Below are positions 37,294 to 45,591 of a stretch of 64,000 bases of DNA, in pieces. The stretch is from positions 1 through 64,000 of the forward strand of contig VXZQ01000003.1 of NCBI GenBank assembly GCA_009845425.1, in the 5' to 3' direction. Numbering within the stretch: the stretch's first letter is position 1; each line of letters begins with the position of its first letter. Under the pieces are notes generated by a model, which saw only the letters and a list, made by a program, of their open reading frames with translations, was not told the origin of the DNA and did no database searches. Both the position numbers and the translations under genes were made by a program. The stretch is from Holophagales bacterium. GTDB lineage: Bacteria > Acidobacteriota > Thermoanaerobaculia > Multivoradales > Multivoraceae.

Positions 37294-38220
37294 TTAGGAG
37301 ACGATCTCGAGGGTCGCGGTTCCGGCGTCGAGCCGGATCCTGGCGCCCAGGGGAAACGTGTGGTTCGGCGCCTCGTGGCCGGCCGGCAACCCGCCAAACA
37401 GCGGCACACCAACCGAGTCGGCGAAGTCGATCAGACTGGCGCGCGCATCGCAATTCGTGAAGTGGCCGGCGATCACGGCGCGGACACCCGCCGCCTGACC
37501 GGATGTCCGGAGCTGGGTGAGCAGGCGGTCGATCCGGTACTCCGGCTCGTCGATGTCCTCGAGCACGAGGATCGAGTCCTCGAAGCTCGGCAACAACCCC
37601 GTTCCGACCGTTGCAGCCAGCATGCTGAGGCACCCTCCGAGCAGACGGCCCTCGATCACTCGCGGTCTGCCGGCCGACAATCCCGGAGCAACCGCGTCGA
37701 GCGGCCAGGCGGGCGGACGTTCTCCCGCCAGGGCGCCCAGGAAGGACTGACGTTCCTCGGGCAGCAGACCACGCTCGAAGTCGACTACCATCGGACCGTG
37801 AAAGGCCACCATTCCAGTCCTCGCGACCAGGCCGAGGAGCAGTGGCGCCAGGTCGGAGTAGCCGACGTAGGCACGTGGCCTCGAAGCGAGTAGAGCCCAG
37901 TCCACCTGTTCGAGAATCCGGGTGACGCCATAACCGCCGCGGGCGAAGACGATCGCGGCAACCGATTCGTCTGCGACCAGTTCATGAAAGGCGTCGAGAC
38001 GCTCGGCGTCCGAGCCCGCGAACAGCGGACGGCCGCTGAGCCGGGATCCGGAGCGGAGGTTCGAGGCGACCACCGTGCTGAATCCCAGTTCCTCCAGGGC
38101 GGCCACGCCGGTCGACAGACGAGCCGCCTCGATCCTGCCCGAGAGCGCGGCGATGCCGACCCGGTCGCCCGGAACGACCAGGGGCGGACGTCTAGCGCTG
38201 GAGCCGGGGTGCAAGGTCAA
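37294..38220 (-). CDS. ldcA: LD-carboxypeptidase (peptidase S66)
   Basis: The cytoplasmic enzyme trims tetrapeptides of recycled peptidoglycan to tripeptides. The 308 residues show VVPGDRVGIAALSG, FARGGYGVTRIL, the nucleophile serine in AYVGYSDLAPLLL, the glutamate in LVLEDIDEPEYRIDRLL and the histidine in VIAGHFTNCD. The only plausible starts are TTG at 38218-38220 or a second TTG two codons on. The first TTG directly follows the 3' end of RNase P RNA, so its Shine-Dalgarno-like GAGG (38232-38235) would lie inside that RNA. Confidence 0.92.
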   Translation of the reverse strand: MTLHPGSSARRPPLVVPGDRVGIAALSGRIEAARLSTGVAALEELGFSTVVASNLRSGSRLSGRPLFAGSDAERLDAFHELVADESVAAIVFARGGYGVTRILEQVDWALLASRPRAYVGYSDLAPLLLGLVARTGMVAFHGPMVVDFERGLLPEERQSFLGALAGERPPAWPLDAVAPGLSAGRPRVIEGRLLGGCLSMLAATVGTGLLPSFEDSILVLEDIDEPEYRIDRLLTQLRTSGQAAGVRAVIAGHFTNCDARASLIDFADSVGVPLFGGLPAGHEAPNHTFPLGARIRLDAGTATLEIVS

Positions 38221-38637
<417 letters not shown>

Positions 38638-38642
38638 CGCAG

Positions 38643-38651
38643 AGGCTACCA
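38643..38651 (-). promoter_or_regulatory. Candidate extended -10 of rnpB
   Basis: TGGTAGCCT on the minus strand ends 5 bases before the P1-defined 5' end of rnpB, the spacing expected for a -10 box. No good -35 is seen. It lies in the 26-base gap after uvrC, so rnpB could have its own start inside the operon. Confidence 0.4.
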
Positions 38652-38663
38652 GCTTCCGCTCCT

Positions 38664-40475
38664 TCACTGCCCGGAGCGTGAGCGCTCACTGTGAACCGCG
38701 GCGTAGACCGAGCGTGCCAGCTTTGGCCCGAGCACATCGCTCAGTTGCTGCTCCGAAGCCTGGGCTACGCCGGCGTAGCTGCCGAAGCGGCGCACCAGCA
38801 GCTTGCGTCGTTGCGGTCCGATGCCCCTCAGGTCGTCGAACCGGCTGTGCAGCGTCCTTCGCGAACGGCGGCGCCTGTGGCGGGAGACGGCGAAGCGGTG
38901 GGCCTCGTCCCGGACCTGCTGCAGCACCCGCAGGCCCGCGTGGCTCCGCTTCAGCCGGAGCGGCGCGGGGCGTGCCGGCAGGTAGAGCTCCTCCTCCCTC
39001 TTGGCAAGTCCGACCACCGGCGTTTCGTCCACTCCCAGATCCACGAGCGCCTCGAGCGCTGCGTTTAGCTGCCCGCGCCCACCGTCGATCAGGATCAGGT
39101 CGGGCATCTCTCCCACTTCTTCCAGCACGCGCCGGTAGCGACGGCCGACCGCCTGCCGGATCGCGGCGAAGTCGTCGGCCTGGGAAAGGCCCCGGATGTT
39201 GAAGCTGCGGTACTGGCCCTTGACCATCCGGCCGTCGTTCCAGACGACCAGCGAAGCGACCGTCTGGCTTCCGCCGAAGGTCGAGATGTCGAAACCCTCG
39301 ATCCACCGCGGCGGGTCGGCGAGGTCGAGCGCCTTCCTCAGCGCCGCGCCGGCTTCGCCGGCGACGCCCGCGCCGCGGAAACGGCGGCGGAAGGCCATCG
39401 CCGCGTTGCGGTTGGCGAGGGCGATGCGTTGCGCCTTCGGCCCGCGCGACGGCAAGCGGAGATAGACCCTGGATTCCCTGCGGCGGCTCAGCCACTCGAT
39501 CAGCGCCTCCTCGCCTTCGATCGGCGCCGGCAGATGGATCTCCTTGGGAATCAGCGTCGTCCGGTCGTAGAGCTGAGGCAGCAGCTCGGAGAGCAGACGT
39601 TCGGCGGTGATCCTGGGGACCCTCTCCCAGAACAGCTCGCGCCGGTCCAGCACCTGGCCGCCCCGCATGACCAGAACGGTGACCGCCGCGTTGTCGCCGC
39701 TGATGTGGACGCCAAAGATGTCGACGTCCTCTCCGCGGGCCGACCGGAGCTTGCGCCGCTGGCTGACCTCGTCGATCTCGTGAATCGTGTCGCGCACCCG
39801 CGCGGCCGCCTCGAAGTCGAGTTCGTCCGCGAGCGTCCGCATCCGGGCGCGCAGACCCTTCAACAGCTCTTCGTTCCGACCGGCCAGGAACAGCCGGGCC
39901 TTCTCCACCGCGTCGGCGTATGCCTCATCGGTTGTCAGTCCGTCGACACAGGGACCAAGGCAGCGCTTCATGTCGTAGTAGAGGCAGGGCCGCGGCAGGC
40001 TGCCGTCGATGTCTATCCGGCAGACCCGGATGCCGAACAGCTTCTGCGTCAGCTTGATCGCCTTGCGCGCCAGCCCTGCCGGCAGGTAGGGGCCGTAGTA
40101 CTCCGCCCCGTCGCGGCGGATGCGGCGGGTGAAGGCCAGCCGCGGGTGTCCGTCCGCCAGAGTCAGCTTGAGGTACGGATACGTCTTGTCGTCGCGGAGG
40201 CGGATGTTGAAGCGGGGCTGTCGTCGCTTGATCCAATTGTTCTCGAACAGCAACGCCTCGGCTTCCGAGTCGGTCACGACGAACTCGACATCGGCCGCGG
40301 CCTGCAGCATCAGGGCGATCCGCGGGTCGTCCGCCGGCTTGCGATAGGCGGCGGCGCGGCGCCTGAGGGATTTCGCCTTGCCGACGTAGAGCGCCTCGCC
40401 CGCCTTCGACTTGAAGATGTAGATCCCCGGCTGGTCCGGGAGCTCGCCGAGCTTGCGGGAGAGCTCCGGGTGCAT
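38664..40475 (-). CDS. uvrC: UvrABC excinuclease subunit C
   Basis: The dual nuclease of nucleotide excision repair. The 603 residues comprise the GIY-YIG domain (PGIYIFKSKAGEALYVGKAKSLRRR), the cysteine-containing CLYYDMKRCLGPC segment, the UvrB-binding UVR motif (ADELDFEAAARVRDTIHEI), the RNase H-like endonuclease domain (RWIEGFDISTFGG, LILIDGGRGQLNAA) and C-terminal helix-hairpin-helix motifs (LRGIGPQRRKLLVRRFGSYAGV). All parts expected of a full-length UvrC are present. Its ATG overlaps the uvrB stop as TGATG. Confidence 0.97.
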   Translation of the reverse strand: MHPELSRKLGELPDQPGIYIFKSKAGEALYVGKAKSLRRRAAAYRKPADDPRIALMLQAAADVEFVVTDSEAEALLFENNWIKRRQPRFNIRLRDDKTYPYLKLTLADGHPRLAFTRRIRRDGAEYYGPYLPAGLARKAIKLTQKLFGIRVCRIDIDGSLPRPCLYYDMKRCLGPCVDGLTTDEAYADAVEKARLFLAGRNEELLKGLRARMRTLADELDFEAAARVRDTIHEIDEVSQRRKLRSARGEDVDIFGVHISGDNAAVTVLVMRGGQVLDRRELFWERVPRITAERLLSELLPQLYDRTTLIPKEIHLPAPIEGEEALIEWLSRRRESRVYLRLPSRGPKAQRIALANRNAAMAFRRRFRGAGVAGEAGAALRKALDLADPPRWIEGFDISTFGGSQTVASLVVWNDGRMVKGQYRSFNIRGLSQADDFAAIRQAVGRRYRRVLEEVGEMPDLILIDGGRGQLNAALEALVDLGVDETPVVGLAKREEELYLPARPAPLRLKRSHAGLRVLQQVRDEAHRFAVSRHRRRRSRRTLHSRFDDLRGIGPQRRKLLVRRFGSYAGVAQASEQQLSDVLGPKLARSVYAAVHSERSRSGQ

Positions 40476-42547
40476 CAGCCCATCACCTTGAGTTCCCGGA
40501 GTTCCTTGAGCCGGTCCCGGAGCACCGCGGCCTGCTCGAACTCGAGTCGCCTCGAAGCCTGCTTCATCGCCTTCTCCAGGCGCGCGATCCGGCGTTCCAG
40601 GGGCATCTCGGGCGCGTCCTCGCGCAGCAGGTCCTCCACCGCGGCCGCCGCCTCCGCTCCCGCCTTGTGCAGGTAGTCCAGGTTGCTCATCTGCACAAGG
40701 GGGCTGTGCACCTCCTTCAGGATGGAGGCCGGTTCGATTCCGTGTTCGCGGTTGTAGCGCTCCTGGACCCGTCGCCGCCGCTCCGTCTCCTCCATCGACC
40801 GGTCGATCGACTCCGTCCGCTGGTCCGCATAGAAGATCACCCTGCCGTTCAGGTTGCGGGCCGCCCGACCCGCGGTCTGGATCAGCGAGACCTCGCTGCG
40901 CAAGAAGCCTTCCTTGTCAGCGTCCAGGATGGCGACGACGGACACCTCGGGCAGGTCGAGGCCTTCGCGGAGGAGGTTGATGCCGACCAGGATGTCGAAG
41001 TCGCCACGACGCAGGGCGGTCGTGATCTCGACCCGTTCCAGGGTGTCGATGTCACTGTGCAGGTAGCGCACCCTGAGGCCGAGTTCGTTCAGGTACTGGG
41101 TGAGTTCCTCCGCCATGCGCTTGGTCAGCGTCGTCACCAGGACGCGCTCGCCGCGTTCGATCGCCTTGCGGGCCTCGGCGACCAGGTCGTCGATCTGGTT
41201 GGCCGAAGGCCGCAATTCGATCCTCGGGTCGAGGAGCCCGGTCGGTCGGATGATCTGCTCCACCACGACCCCACCCGTCCGTTCCAGCTCGAATGGCCCC
41301 GGGGTGGCCGACACGTAGATGCGCTGACCGCAACGCTCTTCGAACTCGTCGAAGCGTAGCGGACGGTTGTCCAGCGCGCTCGGCAGACGGAATCCGAACT
41401 CGACGAGGGTTTCCTTGCGGGCCCGGTCGCCGCGGTACATGCCGCCCACCTGCGGAATCGTCTGGTGGCTCTCGTCGACGACGAGCAGGAAGTCCTCGGG
41501 CAGGTAGTCGAGGAAGGTGGGCGGCGCTTCACCGGGTGCGCGTCCGGAGAGGTGGCGGGAGTAGTTCTCGATGCCGGCGCATGAGCCGAGTTCGCGAAGC
41601 ATCTCCAGGTCGTAGCGGGTTCTCTGCTCCAGCCGCTGCATCTCGAGCAGACGGTTCTCCCGCTCGAGGACCGTCAGGTGCTCGCCGAGTTCCTCCCGGA
41701 TCGACGCGATCGCCCGCCGCATCCGTTCCTCCGGCGTCACGTAGTGGTTGCGCGGAAAGACCGGAATTCGGTCCACCTCCTCGAGGACCCGGCCGGTGAT
41801 CACATCGAACCGGCAGACCCGGTCGACTTCGTCGCCGAAGTACTCGACCCGGATGCCCCGGTCGTCGTAGGCCGGGAGAATCTCGAGCACGTCGCCGCGC
41901 ACCCGGAAGCTGCCGTGGAAGAGATCGAGGCGGGTGCGCTCGTACTGCATCTCGGCCAGGCTCCGCTGGGCCCGTTCGAGCGGCAGCTCGGCGCCGCGCT
42001 CGAAGAACTGGAGCATCGAGAAGAAGACGTCTGGCGCGCCGAGACCGTAGATGCAGGAGACCGAAGCGACGATCAGGACGTCGCGGCGTTCGAACAGCGA
42101 GATCGTGGCCCTGAGTCGTAGACGGTCGATCTCGTCGTTGATGCTCGTCTCCTTCTCGATGTAGGTGTCGGACTGGGGGACGTAGGCCTCGGGCTGGTAG
42201 TAGTCGTAGTAGGAGACGAAGTACTCCACCGCGTTGTGGGGGAAGAAGCTCCTGAACTCCTGGTAGAGCTGGGCCGCCAGGGTCTTGTTGTGGGAGAGGA
42301 CGAGCGTCGGCCGGTTCACGGCCTCGATGACCTTGGCGACGGTGTAGGTCTTGCCCGAGCCGGTGACCCCCAGCAGCACCTGTTCGGGGACGCCGGACCG
42401 CACGCCATCCGCCAGTTCACCGATCGCTGCCGGTTGATCCCCCTGCGGGCTGAAGGAAGACACAAGCTCGAAACGCCCGGTGCTCTCGGTGCCGGAAGGG
42501 CGCTCGCACCCGGAATCTACGGCCGCGGTCAAGTCAGCCTCCGGCAT
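40475..42547 (-). CDS. uvrB: UvrABC excinuclease subunit B
   Basis: The damage-verifying helicase-fold subunit. The 690 residues include Walker [13 protein letters not shown], the beta-hairpin [68 protein letters not shown] and a C-terminal UVR motif ([19 protein letters not shown]) for UvrC binding. About 25 extra residues precede the usual start region. It overlaps the upstream membrane-protein gene by 14 bases and uvrC by one base. I see no LexA-type operator. Confidence 0.97.
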   Translation of the reverse strand: MPEADLTAAVDSGCERPSGTESTGRFELVSSFSPQGDQPAAIGELADGVRSGVPEQVLLGVTGSGKTYTVAKVIEAVNRPTLVLSHNKTLAAQLYQEFRSFFPHNAVEYFVSYYDYYQPEAYVPQSDTYIEKETSINDEIDRLRLRATISLFERRDVLIVASVSCIYGLGAPDVFFSMLQFFERGAELPLERAQRSLAEMQYERTRLDLFHGSFRVRGDVLEILPAYDDRGIRVEYFGDEVDRVCRFDVITGRVLEEVDRIPVFPRNHYVTPEERMRRAIASIREELGEHLTVLERENRLLEMQRLEQRTRYDLEMLRELGSCAGIENYSRHLSGRAPGEAPPTFLDYLPEDFLLVVDESHQTIPQVGGMYRGDRARKETLVEFGFRLPSALDNRPLRFDEFEERCGQRIYVSATPGPFELERTGGVVVEQIIRPTGLLDPRIELRPSANQIDDLVAEARKAIERGERVLVTTLTKRMAEELTQYLNELGLRVRYLHSDIDTLERVEITTALRRGDFDILVGINLLREGLDLPEVSVVAILDADKEGFLRSEVSLIQTAGRAARNLNGRVIFYADQRTESIDRSMEETERRRRVQERYNREHGIEPASILKEVHSPLVQMSNLDYLHKAGAEAAAAVEDLLREDAPEMPLERRIARLEKAMKQASRRLEFEQAAVLRDRLKELRELKVMG

Positions 42548-43001
42548 CGGAGGCCGCGATGTTCTCGAGACGGTCGGTCAGACGCCGCAGGTCGTCCTGA
42601 TCGAAGAGGCCGCGCTCGAGCCTCCCGATCGCGTCGGTGAGCGCCAATTGGAGCCGGCGGTTGTCGGCCGGCGTGGCGGCGCCGCTCCGGTAGTGCTCGA
42701 GCACGGAATCAAACGCCCGCTCCAGGCGTTGACGCTCAGCGTGCTGCACATCTTCCGGCAGCTCGGCCACGATCCGCTCCCGGCTGAAGTCCAGAACGAA
42801 CTCCAGCAGTTCGTCGGCCTGGGTGACCATCACGGCGAGGCCGACGATGAACAGCACCACGAGCAGGCCGCAGCCCACAAGGCTCGCGACGAGACAGCCG
42901 CGACGCGTCCGTTCCGGGTCCGCCGATCGAGCCGCCTGTGGCTCGGGGAAGGGTTCCGGCAGCGGCGGCAGGCCGGACGCCTGGTCGGCTTCGGGAGTCA
43001 T
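42534..43001 (-). CDS. Single-pass membrane protein of unknown function
   Basis: I do not recognise this 155-residue protein. It has a proline-rich acidic N-terminus, one strong transmembrane helix (about 37-61, [20 protein letters not shown]) and a helical charged C-terminal part ([46 protein letters not shown]). It heads the uvrB-uvrC run and overlaps uvrB by 14 bases. Its start is 26 bases from that of the divergent penicillin-binding protein. Confidence 0.75.
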   Translation of the reverse strand: MTPEADQASGLPPLPEPFPEPQAARSADPERTRRGCLVASLVGCGLLVVLFIVGLAVMVTQADELLEFVLDFSRERIVAELPEDVQHAERQRLERAFDSVLEHYRSGAATPADNRRLQLALTDAIGRLERGLFDQDDLRRLTDRLENIAASDAGG

Positions 43002-43012
43002 GGAACGCGCCG

Positions 43013-43019
43013 TATGATA
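43013..43019. promoter_or_regulatory. Shared symmetric -10 box between the 155-aa gene and the PBP gene
   Basis: Within the 26-base gap, TATGAT (plus, 43013-43018) ends 9 bases before the PBP ATG, and TATCAT (minus, 43014-43019) ends 12 bases before the other ATG. Each matches TATAAT at five of six positions, and the two overlap almost completely. Both transcripts would have leaders of only a few bases. Confidence 0.5.
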
Positions 43020-43027
43020 TTCGGGAG

Positions 43028-45508
43028 ATGAGGGCGGCGCGGGAAGTCCCGGACCTGGTGCGGGACTGGTGCGTCAGGCACTGGCGCTGGCTGGCGCCGG
43101 TCGCCGTCACCCCGCTCGCGGGCGTGTTGCTGGGAGTCGGCGTCGCCACGGTGATTGATCTGCCGCAGGTCGAGACCGTGGCCGAACTCACGCCCAGTCA
43201 GATCACCCGGCTGAGCGACCGCCACGGAGAACCGTTCAGGAGCTATTCGGTCGAGAAGCGCATCCTGCTCTCCGAGGGAGAGGTGCCGGAGACGTTCACG
43301 CGTGTCCTGCTCGCCGCCGAGGACCGGAACTTCTACAAGCACGCCGGCTTCGACATCATCGGCGTCTTTCGGGCGGTGCTCCAGAACTGGCAGCGTGGGG
43401 AGCGTTTCTCGGGCGCCTCGACGATCACCATGCAGGTGGCGCGGATGCTCTTCCTGGATCGGGCCAAGGTCTGGCGCCGGAAGATCCGGGAGACCCTGCT
43501 CGCGGTCGAGCTCGAGAAGCGTCTCAGCAAGCAGCAGATCCTCACCCTCTACTGCAACCTCACCTACTTCGGCCACGGCAACTACGGCGTGGAATCCGCG
43601 TCCCGCTACTACTTCGGGAAGCCGTCGGCCGAACTGACCTACACCGAGGCGGCGACCCTGGTAGCGATCGTGCCGAGCCCCAGCGTGTGGACGCCCTACC
43701 TTCGACCAGAGATCGTGCGCACCCGCCGCGACGCCATCCTGCGGATGCTCGGTGAGCGTGGCGTGATGACGCGGGGCGAGGCCGCCGAGGCGGCCGCGAT
43801 GCCGCTGGACGTCGTCACCCAGCGGGAACCGAAGCCGGTCGCGCCCTACTTCGCGGAGAAGGTCCGCCTCGACCTCTACCGTTCGTACGGACAGAAGGGT
43901 CTGTACGAGCGCGGCCTGCAGGTCCAGACAACTCTCGACCAGAGAATGCAGAACGCTGCCGAGCAGGCCCTGCGCGGAGGGTTGGTAAGGATCGACCGTC
44001 TGCGCGGCTACCGGGGAGCGGTCGCCCGCGTGAACCAGGACGATCTCACGACCCCGGATCTGGCCGAGTCGTTCGGCGGCGTTCTGGCCCGATGGGTCGG
44101 CTTCGAGCCCGAGGCCGGCGCCTGGGTACCGGGGGTCGTTCTACAGAGCGGGAAGAAGAACGCGGAAGTCCGGATCGCGAATCACCGTTTCATGCTGGAG
44201 CCGGCGGGCTACGAGTGGACGCGCAGGGACGCGCCGCCGCTGCGGAGGGGCGACGTCGCCTGGTTCGAGTTGCGGAGCGTCGAGGATGCCGCTTCAGTTG
44301 AAGAAGGCACGGACCAGGCGCAGTTCGCCCTGGAGCTCGTCCAGGAACCGCGGATCGAGGGCGCGGTCCTGCTGCTCGAGTCGGCGACCGGCGCGGTGCG
44401 AGCGATGGTCGGAGGCTGGGACTACGAGCGCAGCGAGTTCAACCGCGCCTTTCAGGCCCGCCGTCAGATCGGTTCCCTGTTCAAGCCGCTCGTGTTCGGC
44501 GCCGCCTTCGAGCACGGCTTCACTCCCGCCGACACGCTGTTCGACGCACCCGCCGTCTTCCTCGGCGCCGACAACCAGCTCAACTACAGCCCCCGGAACT
44601 TCTACCGGCAGTACCTGGGGATTCTGACCCTGCGCCGTGCCCTGGAAAGGTCGGTCAACGTCACCTCGGTCAAGCTCCACGACATCGTCGGGGCGGAACG
44701 GGTCGTCGACTTCGCCCACCGCACGGGCATCCGCTCGCCGCTCCTGCCCTATCCGAGTCTCGCTCTGGGCGCGGCCGACCTCACCGTGCTCGAAGTGGCG
44801 ACCTCCTACGCCACGATCGCCAACCTGGGAGTACACGTGGAGCCCTACTTCCTCGAGCGGGTCACGACCCGTGACGGCCGCGAACTCGATGTCCATGTGC
44901 CGCATGCATCGACCGTCGTCACCCCCGAAGTGGCCTTCCTGCTGACCCATGTGCTTTCGGGTGTGGTCCAGCGCGGAACGGGCCAGTCGGCGCGGGCACT
45001 CGGCCTCGCGGCGGTTGCCGGGAAGACCGGTACCACTGACGGGTTCACGGACGCCTGGTTCGCTGGCTTCACGCCCAGGTACACCCTGGTCGTCTGGGTG
45101 GGCTACGACCAGCAACAGCGCATCGGCCGGAACATGACCGGTGCCGTGGCGGCACTGCCGATCTGGAACGAGGTGCTCCGCCTGGGCATCGAGGACGGCT
45201 GGGTGGACCCCACCCTCTCTTTCACCAGGCCCAACCAGGTGCGGCTCCGCCAGGTCGAGTACTACTCCGGCCTTCTGCCGGCGCGACGCCGTTCCGGCCA
45301 GCGCGTCATCGAGGAGGCCTTCATTGCCGGCACCGAGCCGGTCTTGTCTTTCGATCCCGAGACCCGCGCGGTTTACGACCTGCCGTGGTACCAGCAACGC
45401 GCACTCTACGGCGAGCCGAAGGCGGGAGAGAACATGCCCGAAGACGTCGCCGACTGGACGCCGATCATGCGCGGCTGGCAGAAGGGCGATCGGGCCGACG
45501 GTTCCTGA
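43028..45508 (+). CDS. Class A penicillin-binding protein (PBP1A type)
   Basis: A bifunctional peptidoglycan glycosyltransferase and transpeptidase. The 826-residue protein has a short cytoplasmic N-terminus and one transmembrane helix (about 22-42). The GT51 domain has AAEDRNFYKHAGFD, GASTITMQVARMLF, RKIRETLLAVELEKRLSK and TYFGHGNYGVESAS. The transpeptidase domain has SxxK in IGSLFKPLVFG, SxN in RSVNVTSVKL and GKTGTTDGFTDAWFAGFTP. All catalytic motifs are intact. An OB-like insertion lies between the domains (about 345-460). No Shine-Dalgarno precedes the ATG. Confidence 0.96.
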   Translation: MRAAREVPDLVRDWCVRHWRWLAPVAVTPLAGVLLGVGVATVIDLPQVETVAELTPSQITRLSDRHGEPFRSYSVEKRILLSEGEVPETFTRVLLAAEDRNFYKHAGFDIIGVFRAVLQNWQRGERFSGASTITMQVARMLFLDRAKVWRRKIRETLLAVELEKRLSKQQILTLYCNLTYFGHGNYGVESASRYYFGKPSAELTYTEAATLVAIVPSPSVWTPYLRPEIVRTRRDAILRMLGERGVMTRGEAAEAAAMPLDVVTQREPKPVAPYFAEKVRLDLYRSYGQKGLYERGLQVQTTLDQRMQNAAEQALRGGLVRIDRLRGYRGAVARVNQDDLTTPDLAESFGGVLARWVGFEPEAGAWVPGVVLQSGKKNAEVRIANHRFMLEPAGYEWTRRDAPPLRRGDVAWFELRSVEDAASVEEGTDQAQFALELVQEPRIEGAVLLLESATGAVRAMVGGWDYERSEFNRAFQARRQIGSLFKPLVFGAAFEHGFTPADTLFDAPAVFLGADNQLNYSPRNFYRQYLGILTLRRALERSVNVTSVKLHDIVGAERVVDFAHRTGIRSPLLPYPSLALGAADLTVLEVATSYATIANLGVHVEPYFLERVTTRDGRELDVHVPHASTVVTPEVAFLLTHVLSGVVQRGTGQSARALGLAAVAGKTGTTDGFTDAWFAGFTPRYTLVVWVGYDQQQRIGRNMTGAVAALPIWNEVLRLGIEDGWVDPTLSFTRPNQVRLRQVEYYSGLLPARRRSGQRVIEEAFIAGTEPVLSFDPETRAVYDLPWYQQRALYGEPKAGENMPEDVADWTPIMRGWQKGDRADGS

Positions 45509-45571
45509 ATCCTGATCGTCGGCGTCGGGGGTGAGGCGTTGGCCGCCTCGGCTTCCGAGCGATGCCTCCAG

Positions 45572-45577
45572 TACCAT
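45572..45577 (+). promoter_or_regulatory. Possible -10 box of the membrane sulfatase-like gene
   Basis: TACCAT lies 14 bases before the ATG at 45592, in the 83-base interval after the PBP gene. It would exclude the alternative ATG at 45562 as the start. No -35 is clear. Confidence 0.3.
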
Positions 45578-45591
45578 CGCCCGCCGGACCC

